Shown here piece after piece: positions 51,260 through 63,419 of a DNA stretch of 64,000 nt. A model generated the notes under the pieces. It was not told the DNA's origin and did no database searches. It saw only the letters and a list, made by a program, of their open reading frames with translations. The stretch is from NCBI RefSeq assembly GCF_003576645.1, contig NC_044923.1, positions 3,275,733 through 3,339,732 on the forward strand, in the 5' to 3' direction. The position numbers were made by a program, and so were the translations under genes. This DNA comes from Ipomoea triloba (lineage: Eukaryota; Streptophyta; Magnoliopsida; Solanales; Convolvulaceae). Each line of letters begins with the position of its first letter. The stretch's first letter is position 1.

Positions 51260-51577
51260 CTAAGGGGCTGCAAAAGCATCATCAACCCAGCTAATCATCT
51301 GCTTATTATTATTATGCTTATTATCCTTGTTATTATAGGAAGAGGATGAAGCGAAGCCCAGAAAAGCTTTGACGGTGGATTTGAGCCTGTTCACTCTCCG
51401 CCGGTGACGGATGCGCCGGAGAACCACGTCTTTGTTCAGCGTGTCGCCGGAGTTCGCCGCCTGCTTCAACTGTATATGCCTTGTCACGAAGTTCTGGGTA
51501 GTGTTGTTTTCGCCTTCTTCTTCTTCTGCAGATATTTGCTGCTGTTTCTTCTTCTTGGTGTCGACTATGGAGCTCAT
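51260..51577 (-). CDS. Small basic protein of unknown function
   Basis: The frame gives 105 residues from MSSIVDTKKKKQQQ to a C-terminal SWVDDAFAAP. It has a Lys/Gln-rich N-terminus, an acidic EEEEGE patch, a central strongly basic helix-like block (VVLRRIRHRRRVNRLKS) and an Asn/Lys-rich linker before the conserved-looking WVDDAFAAP end. The Met at 51577 is preferred over an in-frame Met at 51721, because the extra 48 residues read like translated leader with an (AT)n-derived Ile-Tyr run. I recall similar small plant proteins with a basic RRIRHRRRVN block but no assigned function. A nuclear or nucleic-acid-binding role would be a guess. A TATA-like tract (tatatatatatac) lies about 90 bases upstream of the ATG. 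Confidence 0.65.
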   Translation of the reverse strand: MSSIVDTKKKKQQQISAEEEEGENNTTQNFVTRHIQLKQAANSGDTLNKDVVLRRIRHRRRVNRLKSTVKAFLGFASSSSYNNKDNKHNNNKQMISWVDDAFAAP

Positions 51578-52407
51578 CTTTCTGTTTTTCTGAGATAATA
51601 AGATATGGAAGAATCTATAGATCAGATCAGATTTTAGTGGGAGTATGGGTTTGGATATAGGTATATATATATATATACACACAATAATAAGGAATCTTGT
51701 TGGAGACGACAAAGAAAGCAAGAGTGTCAGACTGGTCGGTGGATAGATTCCATGGAGGACAGTACAGACAACCTTTCTAATTTAGAAATTAGATTATCAG
51801 AAGGGGCGGTGAAACTTCATCCAAGAAATTAAGAGCTAGAGGCATATCTCAGTATTGTGTAATAGTCTGTATTTCATCAATCTTTGTAATAGATTCATGA
51901 GTTTGATTAAAAACGTGTTGAAAAGAATATAATTTAACTCATAATAACCTTCAGGTATGAAAATTATGCACAACTCTCATTGTAATTTTTTATCAGCTAG
52001 AATTATAAAGCGGGACGAAGTTTACACTATATCATCGTGAATTCATGGCTATTTTATTATATAGTGATATTTGTATAAATGTATAATTAATAATTAACCT
52101 ATGTAGTGGTGAATTGCTGAAGTACCATGTTTTCAAATTGGTACTTTTAAATTAGGATAACATTACATGTGAGTAACATCATACTCACTCTTTTTTTATT
52201 CTATTTTTTCCTTCTTTTAAAATAATTTTCTACTATATAGGAGGAAAGTGGTTAGGCCATCCGCACTCATTTCCTTCTTTACAAAGCCTACATGGACTTT
52301 TATTTTTATTTTTATTTTTATTTTTAAGGGTGACAATGTGACATGTGCTTGAAAATTTGTAATTTTGACAAGTTAGAATTGCAATTTTTAAGAGAAAGGC
52401 CATTATA

Positions 52408-52442
<35 letters not shown>

Positions 52443-54190
52443 TTTATTGATAAAAGAAATAATTTTGTATAAATTGTTACTTTAGTAGCTCTGATCTTTT
52501 CACCCATGACTATATAGAATTGTTAAAACTTAACAAAAAATTATGTTAACCAATTAAAAACGAGTGTTGTACATGTAAGACCATCTAATATGATGTGTAA
52601 CACTTTAGCTAAAATGTAATATTTTTTTTTATGAATCCATAAAAAGTATTATATTTTAGTTAAAAAGTATTACACATAGACAGTCTTACACCAAACTTAT
52701 TCCTCAATTAAATCAATTCTGTATTATCACACAGTCGAACTCAAAAAAAAATTACATTTAAGAGTACGTTATCTATCTCTTAGCTAGGTGGGTCTTCATG
52801 TCACCCACATGATCGATATTCACCTTCATTGATCAAGAACCATGTGTAGAGTGAAAGATGAAGAAGTGATTAAAATCCCACATGCCAATTGCCAAAAACA
52901 AATACCAAAACCAGACTTCAATCAAACATTTTTCTTCTACTTATAGCTCCATTATCGTACATGCAATGGTTTTCGTCATCAACCCCACACGCGGCGTCCT
53001 ATCATAGGACAGCAGTCGTCGAATGTATCTTTTATACATCTGCGTGTAGCAGAATCCCACATCATATATAGCGACAGGTTAACAAACATTTTTTTCTAGA
53101 ACGTCGCACCTGGTTTTTGCTACCAGCACGAGATGGTAGTGGGGAAGTTAACTTCAATTGGCTGCTGACATGTGCCTGGGGAAACCAAATTTCACTAACT
53201 ACCCAATAGCCAATGGGCCAACACCAATAATGACCTTTGTAGTCACAAATGACATAACGAATTTGGTCTCAAGTTTTCGGGTTTTGCCAAATTATATCTT
53301 AAATGTCACATTTTTTCAGAACAATGAGAAAGTAAATTGTGTATTTTAATTTTAAGACTTAACACTAAATTATTTGCTTTTGGGCTCAAGGAACTCAAAT
53401 TTAATCCCCTAACGTTCGTGGTAGGGATCAAACTCCTACCTCGTCGACTATCACTAGAAATAGGTCTCCAGACCCATGTGGAGTGTTTGACTATTTTACG
53501 ACAGTCCAACTCTCAACTAGTTTGTCGTGATTATTTTCGCTTGTTATGAGTTTTTGTAAAATGAATTTCTTAATAAATTTGATTTTTAAACTATAATGGC
53601 CCAACGGAAATCAGTCCACAATGCCACATGCCAAATTTTGCTATTTTTAGCTAGAAATGACTATGCTAGATTTTTAATCAATCCCCAAGATCTTCACGAC
53701 TTTATTGATTGGGATGCATCATTGCATATATGGGACACCTTAGTTAGACTTACAAGCACTCTTACAAATATGGCGCCTAACTCAACCGCTTAGCGCCTAC
53801 TACAATCATGCATGTTTACAAGTGATATTTATTGTGCGTATCAATGTTTATGTAGAGGAGAAAGGGTCTAAGCTTGATTGCTGGTCAATAAATTTCCATG
53901 ATTTAAATTGCCTGGGAAGTACATACAAATTTTAATTTCATTCACAAAGCTTGCCATCAACCAATTAAAACTTGGTACGCCATCCTCACATGCAACATAT
54001 TAGGGGGGACAAATTAAAATGGAGTGCATCAACTGAGGAGTTCGATCATTATAAAATCATAATTAAATATTGAATGATTGTTAGTTGATAATAAAGATTC
54101 GAATCGAAATAATCTACAGGTGTCAGCCGCCAATTAACATCATAAATTCATAAGTCATCTCTCTTCTCCCGCCTCTCCTATATTATTCTT
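51578..54190. other. Gene-free region between the small protein and the WD40 gene
   Basis: No gene is supported. It holds an (ATT)n tract at 52410-52441, an AT-rich inverted repeat at about 52565-52695 (catgtaagaccatct ... agacagtcttaca) like the 33948 MITE type, and the right end of a CCTAGGCG-type repeat at 53763-53808. Short open frames at 52889, 53158, 53337 and 53596 have no recognisable family. Confidence 0.5.
53763..53808. repeat. CCTAGGCG-type repeat end fragment
   Basis: It reads ggcgcctaactcaaccgctt then agcgcctactacaatcatg, matching the right terminus of the 45253-45660 element (agcgcctactgcaaccatg). Confidence 0.55.
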
Positions 54191-54197
54191 CATTCCC

Positions 54198-54204
54198 TAT
54201 AAAA
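54198..54204 (+). promoter_or_regulatory. Candidate TATA box of the JINGUBANG-like gene
   Basis: TATAAAA is followed about 30 bases later by a pyrimidine-rich stretch typical of plant transcription starts. The leader to the ATG at 54392 would be about 160 bases. Confidence 0.5.
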
Positions 54205-54292
54205 TCTCTCTCCCATTCAATCAATTCTGCCTCTGCTTCCTCCCTCACCTTTCTTCATTATCTCCCCCTGCAATCTTTCTGTCTTCATTTCC

Positions 54293-54334
54293 ATGGTGGA
54301 ATTTGGATTGGGATTGGAGTATATGATAATATAA
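54293..54334 (+). other. Possible upstream open frame (13 codons) in the WD40 gene leader
   Basis: An ATG in good context (ccATGG) opens a 13-codon frame ending TAA, 57 bases before the main ATG. It lies within the predicted leader if transcription starts near 54230. Its regulatory role is unknown. Confidence 0.4.
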
Positions 54335-54358
54335 TACACCGCAACAACGAAGAACAAA

Positions 54359-54379
54359 GATAGATAGATAGATAGATAT
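54359..54379. repeat. (GATA)n tract in the WD40 gene leader
   Basis: About five GATA/TAGA units end about 12 bases before the start codon. Confidence 0.85.
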
Positions 54380-54391
54380 CCTATAAATAAA

Positions 54392-55618
54392 ATGGCGCAT
54401 TCCGATCCCAACATGCCGGTGGGCCAAACCGACGAGGATTTAAACGGCCGCAAGAGCAGCTTCTCCGCGTACGATCCTAACGTCCGGTTGAGCGTGGATG
54501 GGTCGCCGCCGATGTTGTCGCCGTGGAACCAGAACTCGCCGTTCGCCAAGTCTCCATGGTCGCAAACCGGGGGCGGGGTGGGGGGAGAGATGAACAATGC
54601 GGCGCAGAATCTCCCGCAGAATTGCCTAATTGGGTCGCTGGTGAGGGAGGAAGGGCATATATATTCCCTGGCTTCCCGGGATAAGATTCTGTACACGGGA
54701 TCCGACAGCAAGAATATTCGGGTGTGGAAGGATATGAAGGAATTCGCGGCGTTTAAGTCTAATAGTGGGCTGGTGAAGGCGATTGTGATATCCGGGGATA
54801 GGATTTTCACGGGGCACCAGGACGGGAAGATTCGGGTGTGGAAGGTGAATCAGAAGAACCCGGGGGTGTATAAGCGGGTGGGGACGATGCCGACGTTTTT
54901 TGATATTTTCAAGGCGTCGTTGAAGAGGAGCGCGGTGTATATAAAGCACTCCGACGCGATTTCGAGCTTGAGTATGGATTCGGAGGACGGGCTTTTATAC
55001 TCGGCGTCGTGGGACAGGACTTTTAAGGTGTGGAAGACGGAGAGCTCGAAATGTGTTGAGTCCGTGAAGGCGCACGACGACGCGGTGAACTCGGTGGTGG
55101 CGAGCGTGGAGGGGATGGTGTACACCGGGTCGGCCGACGGGAGTGTTAAGGTATGGAAGAGAGAAATAGCGGGGAAAGGGACTAAGCATGTGTACTTACA
55201 GACGTTGCTGAACCAGGAGTGCGCCGTTACGGCGCTGGCCGTTAATAAGCAGGGGTCGGTTCTCTACTGCGGGTCATCCGACGGGGTCGTTAACTTCTGG
55301 GAACACGAGAAGCAGTTGTCCCACGGGGGGGTTCTCAAGGGGCACAAGCTGGCCGTGCTGTGTCTCGCTGCGGCCGGGAACCTCATATTCAGTGGCTCGG
55401 CGGATAAGACTATATGTGTTTGGAGGAGGGTCGGGTCGGTTCATACGTGCCTCTCTATCTTGACCGGTCACAATGGACCGGTTAAGTGCCTGACGGTGGA
55501 TGAGGACCAGGAGGCGACAGGGAAATGGGTGGTTTATAGTGGGAGCTTAGATAAGTCTGTGAAGGTGTGGAGTGTTTCTGAAGCCGCACCTGATTTGCAG
55601 AAGATGGGAATGGCGTAG
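54392..55618 (+). CDS. WD40-repeat protein, JINGUBANG-like
   Basis: A single exon encodes 408 residues. A low-complexity N-terminus (about 1-85) with [14 protein letters not shown] precedes seven WD40 blades, marked by NIRVWKD, KIRVWKV, FKVWKT, SVKVWKR, VVNFWEH, TICVWRR and SVKVWSV. Blade starts such as [37 protein letters not shown] and [10 protein letters not shown] are clear. The layout, with a longer insertion after blade 2 ([15 protein letters not shown]), matches the plant JINGUBANG group, usually intronless and about 400-450 residues. JINGUBANG limits premature pollen germination by binding a TCP factor and affecting jasmonate synthesis in Arabidopsis; transferring that role here is inference. 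The start is the first ATG of this frame, after a GATA repeat. Confidence 0.9.
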   Translation: MAHSDPNMPVGQTDEDLNGRKSSFSAYDPNVRLSVDGSPPMLSPWNQNSPFAKSPWSQTGGGVGGEMNNAAQNLPQNCLIGSLVREEGHIYSLASRDKILYTGSDSKNIRVWKDMKEFAAFKSNSGLVKAIVISGDRIFTGHQDGKIRVWKVNQKNPGVYKRVGTMPTFFDIFKASLKRSAVYIKHSDAISSLSMDSEDGLLYSASWDRTFKVWKTESSKCVESVKAHDDAVNSVVASVEGMVYTGSADGSVKVWKREIAGKGTKHVYLQTLLNQECAVTALAVNKQGSVLYCGSSDGVVNFWEHEKQLSHGGVLKGHKLAVLCLAAAGNLIFSGSADKTICVWRRVGSVHTCLSILTGHNGPVKCLTVDEDQEATGKWVVYSGSLDKSVKVWSVSEAAPDLQKMGMA

Positions 55619-56892
55619 AATTCATGAACACCGCCTCCCTCTGTTCCATCAAAACCCTGCCGGTTCGTGTTGGGTCCGTACAGACTGGAAGATTCAACCG
55701 TCCAGTTTATGAAATGTTGTACTAGTACACTATAGTCAGTCAATCTCTTACATGCATAATTATTGAAGGGTAATTTTATGCAATAGAATTATATATATGA
55801 GATTTTTTTTCCTTTCTTTTCTTTGTATATAAGGTAATTTGGTTCCTCTAATTATACTTGTTTCATTACAATTTTGAAGTACTAATTTGTAGATAGTACT
55901 GTTACGATATCTTACGATTTACTTTAGGACAACCCTAGCCAAGTTTATCAGACTGTTGACATAATCACAATATTACAAATTCAACACAAGGTTCCTTGTG
56001 ATCTTTTGCGTCACAAGATGAGATTTACTTCTATTAAGTGTAATAGTTTTTTAAGAATGTTCTAACACTGACATTCAAGCATGAATGAAGAAATATAGAA
56101 CAAGAGAAAGCAGACAAATCAATCAATCATAATAAATATAATAAATACAGATTTGTCAATGTGATTCTTGATTATGCAAGCACGTTCTATGAGGCCCCTA
56201 CAACTTGTCATTGACATGATAATAAGGTCTATATTACATGACTGTGTTTAAATTATTCATAGCTGGTTCTCCACTCACAAAATTTGCTGTTAAAGAATGC
56301 ATTTTCTTCTTCGATGAAAGAAAAGAGACAAAGAGGAGAAGAATGTCAAAAGATTCACAATATCCAAACAAAATCTCAACAAGTCAAGATGCATGTGATC
56401 AAATATTGTAAGGGCCATATAACACCCCTGCAACAATGGGCCAATAAAATATTTTGACAAGATGCCCGTGATTCAAGAAGATAATGAATAAATAGCATAT
56501 TAATGCTTATATATATATACATAATTCCTTTTAAACTCGTATAAGTTTACAAGAATGGAACTTGGTCAGCACAGAAAAAATGACAGGAGGGTAAACGACT
56601 TGTACACAGTGGTAATGAAGGCTGGAAACTGGGATTTATTAAAGAAAGCGTGGAGCAATTTTTTAACAGCAGGAACAGAATATTACATACAGTTATACAG
56701 TTATATCTTTGTCATCTAATGTCTGTATTTCCTAGTCACAAAGAAAATGTTTCAGTCATTTCATTTATACCTCTTCTCCAATGCATTGCAAAAGAAGTGA
56801 AGTATTACAACCTAACTTAGATCCTAAAAGAATGAATGATATCTTACCAGGCACTCATCTTCAGAGTAGCACCAAGTTTTCAGAATGTTGTG
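55619..56892. other. Spacer between convergent WD40 and kinase genes
   Basis: It holds the two 3' UTRs. No gene is supported. It is AT-rich, with a T-rich stretch near 55805-55820 and a short TA tract near 56508-56520. Confidence 0.6.
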
Positions 56893-59800
56893 TCAGTATG
56901 AAAGTCGGCGAGAATGCCTCCTTGGTTCTGGACGGCTGCTTATGTTCACGCCTTGCATTTGGCTACTTCTATTGCTGACCAAATTCGAGTCTAAATCCAG
57001 TGGCAGGACTGTAGCCCCTCCTTCTAGTACTCTAAGGACCTAAATATGAACATTAAAAAAATGAGAACCTTTTCATCCCAAAAATATAGTTGAAGAATAC
57101 TCACTCTGTATAGTTGTATAAATCTCTAGCGCAACAAAGGAAACTGGTTTAACAACCAGAGGGTAAATACTTGAAGTACTTTTGTTTTGGAATAAAGACA
57201 TGGGAAAACCTTGGACATAGGAGGACGCAAGTCAGGTTCTCGTTGTAAACACAATGACGCTGCAAAACCCATTGCCTGTAGTTCCCGGGGTAAGTTATGA
57301 AGTTGTGTTGAAGCCAAATTGGAATCCAGCAACTGATGCTTATGTGCTAAAATATGAATTGGTTCCACCGTAGCTGAAGGGTAAGAATTCTCCAGTAAAA
57401 GGCTCTGCCCCTTGTAATATAGAAAGTCGCTCGTTTTTTTACCAGTAATCAGCTCTAACAACACAAGGCCAAAAGCATATATGTCAACTTTCTCTGTAAC
57501 CTTTCCATCAGTGAAGAATTCTGGTGCCAGGTACCTTGAAAGGTATTGAAACAATGTTATCAAAGTTAACCAATGCAAAACACAATATGCTTTAGTATTG
57601 AAAATGTACCCTGAAGTTCCAAGAAGGTGCTTGTCATCAGAAAACACCCATTCACTGTGCAACCGTGCAAGCCCAAAATCCATAACCTTAAATGAGGAAA
57701 CATGTTATTAGATCCATGTGATTTCTATCAATTTCTAAGGAATACATATTTTACAATGAAAGCAGAAGACTTCACCACCCTTTTTCCTTAAATAGGTCTT
57801 TCTATACACATATAGCTTTTAAACGGTTCTTTTAGAAACAAGCATGATACAATTGATTATAGAAACAAAATGATTCCCAAGAGCCATCAATTAATAGTTA
57901 CCAAAGGTTCAAAATCATGAGTTAGGAGGATGTTCTTTGGCCGCAAATCCCTGTGAACTATACATCCTACTCTGCAATCTTCATGAAGGTAGCGTAAGCC
58001 TCTAGCTGTGCCAATAGCTATCTTCAGTCTTGAGTGCCAATCTAGAGTAGTTCTATTTTTTCCTGTCATATGTTGGAGCATCTTTATTATATTTTGCTAA
58101 CTCGCAGTTAGAAGCTAACATGTAGGTTGAATGGCAAAAAATACTAGAAAAACAGAATGTACCATGCAAGTGAAAGTCCAAGGACTTGTGGCATATATAC
58201 TCGTATACTAATAATCTCCTGTTTTGTTGGATGCAGAAACCAACCAGAAGTACGACATTCCTATGCTGTGCACAACTCAATACTCGCACTTCCCTACAGA
58301 AATCAGTATCAGCTTGAGAACCTAGAAACTTGAGCTGTTTTACAGCAACCACCAATCCATCCCTCAGAATCCCTTTATGAACCAAACCAAACCCTCCTTC
58401 AGCCAGAAAATTTGTGTCAGAGAACCCATCTGTTGCTTCCTCTAGTTCTTCATAAAGAAACTGTCTAGGGGGCTTCCCAAAAGATGGGGCTTTAAGTTGA
58501 CAAATTGAACACAGAGGAGGAGGTTTTGAAGAGGTTCTACCTAAAGAGACTGCCTCCCTGATGCTGGAGTTGACAAAATCTATCTCAAAGTTTTGGTCCC
58601 TCCTCATCAAACCTTGATTGTGTGGGGAAAAATTATCATGTTCATTTCTGGAAGTAATAGTATTTTTGTCCTTCCCAGAGGTGTTTATTTGGCTTTCTAC
58701 TGTTGAAAGGTTCTTATCAATTATGTGGTTCTGAGGAATCCAAAAAATTCTTTCACGACTCTCAGTTTCAGACTTTTGGAAAGATGATAGAGTTATAATT
58801 CTTTCCCCAACTGAATCCATTGCATTAAGCTGATCATCATACTCATTGTCTTTATGGGCTGAAAAGAACTTTGCTTTATTAGGACCTTCGTATAGTGGAT
58901 TGTGCTGATATAAAAGAAATGAGTCTTGTCTGGTAAAATTTTCTACTGGAGTTCTCATGTATAAAGGACTTTGATCCTCGGGACTGCTTACAGGAGTAGA
59001 ATGTTTCATCCTATGCCCATATGAATTTCGATTATCCAAAACAGGTGAAGCCTCAGCAGAAACGTAAGGCGTTTGTGGTTCATCCGAGCACCCTAAATTG
59101 AGTCTAAGGACCTTTGGCTGGGAACCCTTCATGACTACAATATTGCAGCGAAGTTCCTCCACACAAAACTTGCGTTCTTGTTTCAATTTTCTGTCTTAGA
59201 AAATAAGAATTGAGTTGGTAGTTTTAATTTCAGAGAACACATAAACCAAAATGAGATCAGAAGCATGAAAAAGTAGCAAATAGTGGAAATAGGGAAAAAT
59301 GAAAAAATAAAAATTTAAAAAATAAAAATTTATATACTCGGGCACATTTCTAGCAACTCTAACTACCATCTAAAGTGCAAATACTAACTTAAATTGCTAG
59401 CTGAAGTGTGGCAGCATTGCATGAACATCACAATGGTTTGAAATTTTTGGTCCAGTTCACATAAAACATAGGTGAACAGGAAGAAGACAAACATGTTAAA
59501 CACTTGTGAATAAGCCTATATATCTACATCAAACACAGTAAATATTTTGATGACAGTTCACACCAAAACAACAGAAAGACAATGGCATCTAAAACCTGAC
59601 AAACATTTCAATTCTTAGTTGGCTCTGAGGGCAGGACCAGTAGGCTACAATAACTGTTCTTTTTCTGTTCTGTTAAAATGTTGCTTTCTAATCCTAAACT
59701 TATTGATGTGCCAAGTCTTGGGTGTGGAAGCAAAGCAAGAAAATATGAGCACAACTGGGAAGAGGAATCTCATGAGCTAATATGCACTAAGAAAAAGAAA

Positions 59801-60996
59801 ATACATTTATATTTAATTACTTGTCCAGTATGACCCAGCTAGCCGCATTGCTCTTCGCTTCAGCAGCCACTGCACCAGCAAAATTGGCTGACACAACCTT
59901 AATCCGCACTCTGACCTGTAATCAAATTGCAACGATTTATATCTTGTCACTTGATAAATATTAGATATGTTTATTATGCAAGGATAAACACTACGAGTTT
60001 TTGCTTCCAATACAATTGTTATACAAATGTTGTACAACTAAATTACAGCAGAGCACACATGCCTCTGCTCTTTCCTGGAATCAGCAGAAGGACATAGTTG
60101 TCCTGCTTGTCTAATAGGAAACAGTAATTGACAGTACAAATTTTAAGCTATATGATTATATACATTATCTTTTTAATATGTCGCAAAATGTTATGCACTT
60201 TTTTAGAATAAATGATATAAATAATTTTACAATATACACTTCTAACAAAAGTTAATAAATAAAAATACTCAAAATTTTATTATATCTGGTATAAGATGGA
60301 AAATGTGTGCTTTTTCTCCACTGTCTTTAGTACTCCAAAAGTTAACATTGCAACTAAAAAAGTTTAGAAATTATAATATTATTTTAGATTTCATTTTTAA
60401 AAAAGAAATAATAAAACAAAACACAAGTACACATTTCTACCATTTTCATAGATTTCAGGCAATGGTAAATTACTCTATTGTCCAAGAGCAGGTCAACGGG
60501 GAAGTTCAAAGTATGGAATCTAAAGGAGTGGTAGTTGAGTAATTCACTCATCACTCACATCGATTTGGTCGTTAAATTGAAGAACCATCTGAGAACACGA
60601 GTCGGTGATTTGACATATCCGATCCGGCGACGAGTTCACTCGGTCACCACTGCGGCAGTCTCCTTTCAGCTTCCGAAACCCCCAAAAACTCTTCCTCTCT
60701 GCAAAGACAGTGAAAATGGACGGAAAACACTTTTTATTTCACGTTTGATTTGCTTAGCTGTTAACCGCTAACAAAAACCGAAAAATTAGGAGGAAAAATG
60801 CGTTACCGGTTTTCCGTTCCGAATAAACGGCGAGAAGCGTAATGCAATCACCGGGACGCACGACGTGAGTCAGAGCCCAGGCCAGCGCGGCTTTGGTGAT
60901 CACCTTCTCCGCTTTCACTGCAACGATCACTTTCTCCGATGGCGTGACCACACGCGGCATCGAGTTGGCACGGAGGTCGGATTTTGGCGGTAGCAT
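56893..60996 (-). CDS. USP-like/protein kinase-like protein (SELMODRAFT_444075 'inactive kinase' type)
   Basis: Minus-strand exons 60807-60996, 60559-60698, 59821-59915, 58163-59190, 57902-58062, 57610-57686, 57210-57534 and 56893-57039 join in frame with GT-AG junctions to 720 residues. Residues about 15-160 form a USP-like region: EKVIVAVKAEKVITKAALAWAL, then VRIKVVSANFAGAVAAEAK and RCNIVVMKGSQPKVLRL. A Ser/Pro/Asn-rich linker follows. The kinase domain has AEGGFGLVHKG, VAVKQLK (Lys426), HRDLRPKN (Asp523, Arg525 for the usual Lys, Asn528) and DFG (541-543). The C-terminus ends RRHSRRLSY. The family is labelled inactive in databases, yet the key Asp, Lys and Asn are present here. The start at 60996 is the first in-frame ATG; the frame stays open upstream without one. 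Confidence 0.9.
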
Positions 60997-63419
60997 TTGT
61001 GAACGTCGGCGATTGGGCGGCACGGCGGCAGAGTGAGAGAAGGAGGAGTGAGCGCGCACTTAGAGAGGTTGGTTAACAGTCTTGTCCAGAGTGCGGGCGG
61101 TTATAGTTCTAGAGTATATATGATAGACGAGGCATGACGGTGCATTATTCAATTGGGTAAGATTCATTCATATTTGTTAGTTGTGCTCCCTCCTTGTATT
61201 TCTAAGTTATATATTTGTAAATTTTCTTTCTTGTAACATGTATTTATGTTTTTGTGTCTAAGTTATAACTAGGCGATGTAAATTTCTTTCTCTAATGTTT
61301 TACTAGAAAAAGAAAAAAGACAAAACTTACAAAGCAGTTATAACTTATGGACGATAAGTGAACATGACCAACAAGTATGGACGATCCATACAATTACTTT
61401 ATAACATAGGGATGAAAAGTACAAATTTTTCTTTTTTTTTTTTTAATATATTATGAGATAAATTATGAGTCGCTCCGCCAATTCTCATATCCTCACCCTG
61501 TATGTACACTCTGCACATTGGGATGACGGGATCTCCTCAGTGACCCCAAGTTCCCAATAAAATTTAAATTTCACATTGTCGTTGAAACAAGACTTTAAAA
61601 TGATCGTTTAAACTAATTAAGTTATGAGATAAGATTAATCCAATAAGTTATAAATTTCCGTTGAACCCCATTTAGATTAATTCACCAGACTTAAACTCTT
61701 CAATTCCTATTTAAATTATCACTTTTTGGTGGAAAAAAAAAACAAAAATAAATAAAAAATTATCCTTTAATATAAAGTTTAGGGTAGTACTATAAATATA
61801 GAAAAACATAAAATATAGAATGACAATGCGCATGCATATTTGCAGTGGCATGTAGTATATATGTAGTTACAAAACTTATTCAGCAATGCAGATCGGCGGT
61901 GAGGATATGTGGTAGTTAGAGCTAAAGCCTAAAGGCACAAAAGCACAAAAGATGAAACTAACAAAAAATACCAATTTGGCTCTGTATTAATATTATAAAT
62001 GGTCTATTAGTATTGTTGTTGTTATTATTATTATAGTTTCAATATTTTGATTAATTTAATCATTTCGTTACCACTTATCATTATTAACGGCTTATCTATA
62101 AATATAATTTTTAAGCTCCGAAAGGGGTGACCAAGTGAGGTTACCATTTGGAGCATATAGACTAGTTGAAGCACATCACCTCCACCACCTTACTTTAGGG
62201 CAGGAGTAGTGAAGGGTCTTTAGTAGTTGATTCAAACTCTTGAATAGAATAAAGTGGTTCAAGGCACAGTTCAACTAGTCAGTTAACCAATTCAAAATAA
62301 GTTTATCAGCTTTACTTTGTTAGTAATTGCATGATACATAATTTGAATTATGTATAAAATTTGAAGACATGTAAATCAGTTAAAGCATATCACGCGATTT
62401 ACTTCTTCCTCCATTCAGTTTGAGTACAGAAGTAGTGAGGAGTCATTAAATTTTGGTACTAAACTTCAAAATAGTATAAAGGTGAAGGGTTAAGGGTGAG
62501 ATTGGGAAGAGTGAAGAGTGTACTTGGTCCATGAATCACGTTGAATTGGCAGAGGAAGGCTTGGTAGGAAACCGGATGTGGCAATGGGCGATTGCCGATT
62601 GGCATGGCATGTTGTTTTCGCGACAGACCACACACAGCGCCATGTGATTGCACTTATTGTGCAACCAATTTAATATTCTCCATTTCTTTTTATGTACATG
62701 TGACAAGACCGCCTATTATATAATTTTGAATCCAACATTTCAAACTTGATTATAAGTTATGTGTGCTTTTTTTTTTTGAAAAAAAGTTATGTGTACTTGT
62801 ATACATATGCTTGCAGATTTTTTTTGATGTTTTACATAGTGGGTGTTGTTTGATTGGTATTTTATATTTTATTATTGGACTGGGTTTCGATTATTTTGTT
62901 TATTTAATTATTATTTTCACTATTTCACTGGAGTTTACCTACGCCAAAATTCTTATTAGATATTTGGTACTTATCAAGAGTAATTTCTTGCAAAAAGATC
63001 ATTTGACCTTATCTTTATAATTGTTAATAGCAAATAACTCATTTTCTTACATTTGATTTACGAGAAAACCTGCAACTACTACTCGAGAGTGCGCTTTAGG
63101 TGAAGCCAACCTTCTAACCCTAATAAGCAAATGACCATATAGAGGTAAACCAGCTTAGGTGCACATAGTTGGCTGACTCATACAGAAAAAAAAAAAATCA
63201 ATAGTCAATTCTCACGATGAGTCAACATGGAATATTGTAGTTACTAAACCAACTATCTTACCAACTCAGCTGGGATTACTCGGCGAGAAAGAAAACTTGC
63301 TAAGTCTAATCTATTAGCACTAGAAGTTAAATTTTTACTCCAATTCAAAAAACAATGATTTAGGTAGGTAGTCACCTCTAATTAGCACATATTAATGTTT
63401 ACGTGAATACATATAACAA
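60997..63419. other. Upstream region of the kinase gene and gene-free spacer
   Basis: The first about 150 bases should hold the kinase leader and promoter. The rest is AT-rich and non-coding as far as I can see. Copies of a dispersed repeat (agttgaagcacatcacctcc / agttaaagcatatcacgcg) lie near 62165 and 62380, and another dispersed repeat fragment (taaaccagcttaggtgcac) near 63145. Confidence 0.5.

Noticed and set aside
60997..61059. Extended N-terminus of the USP-kinase gene
   Set aside because: The upstream part of the frame has no ATG (it begins at a GTG). The first ATG is at 60996.
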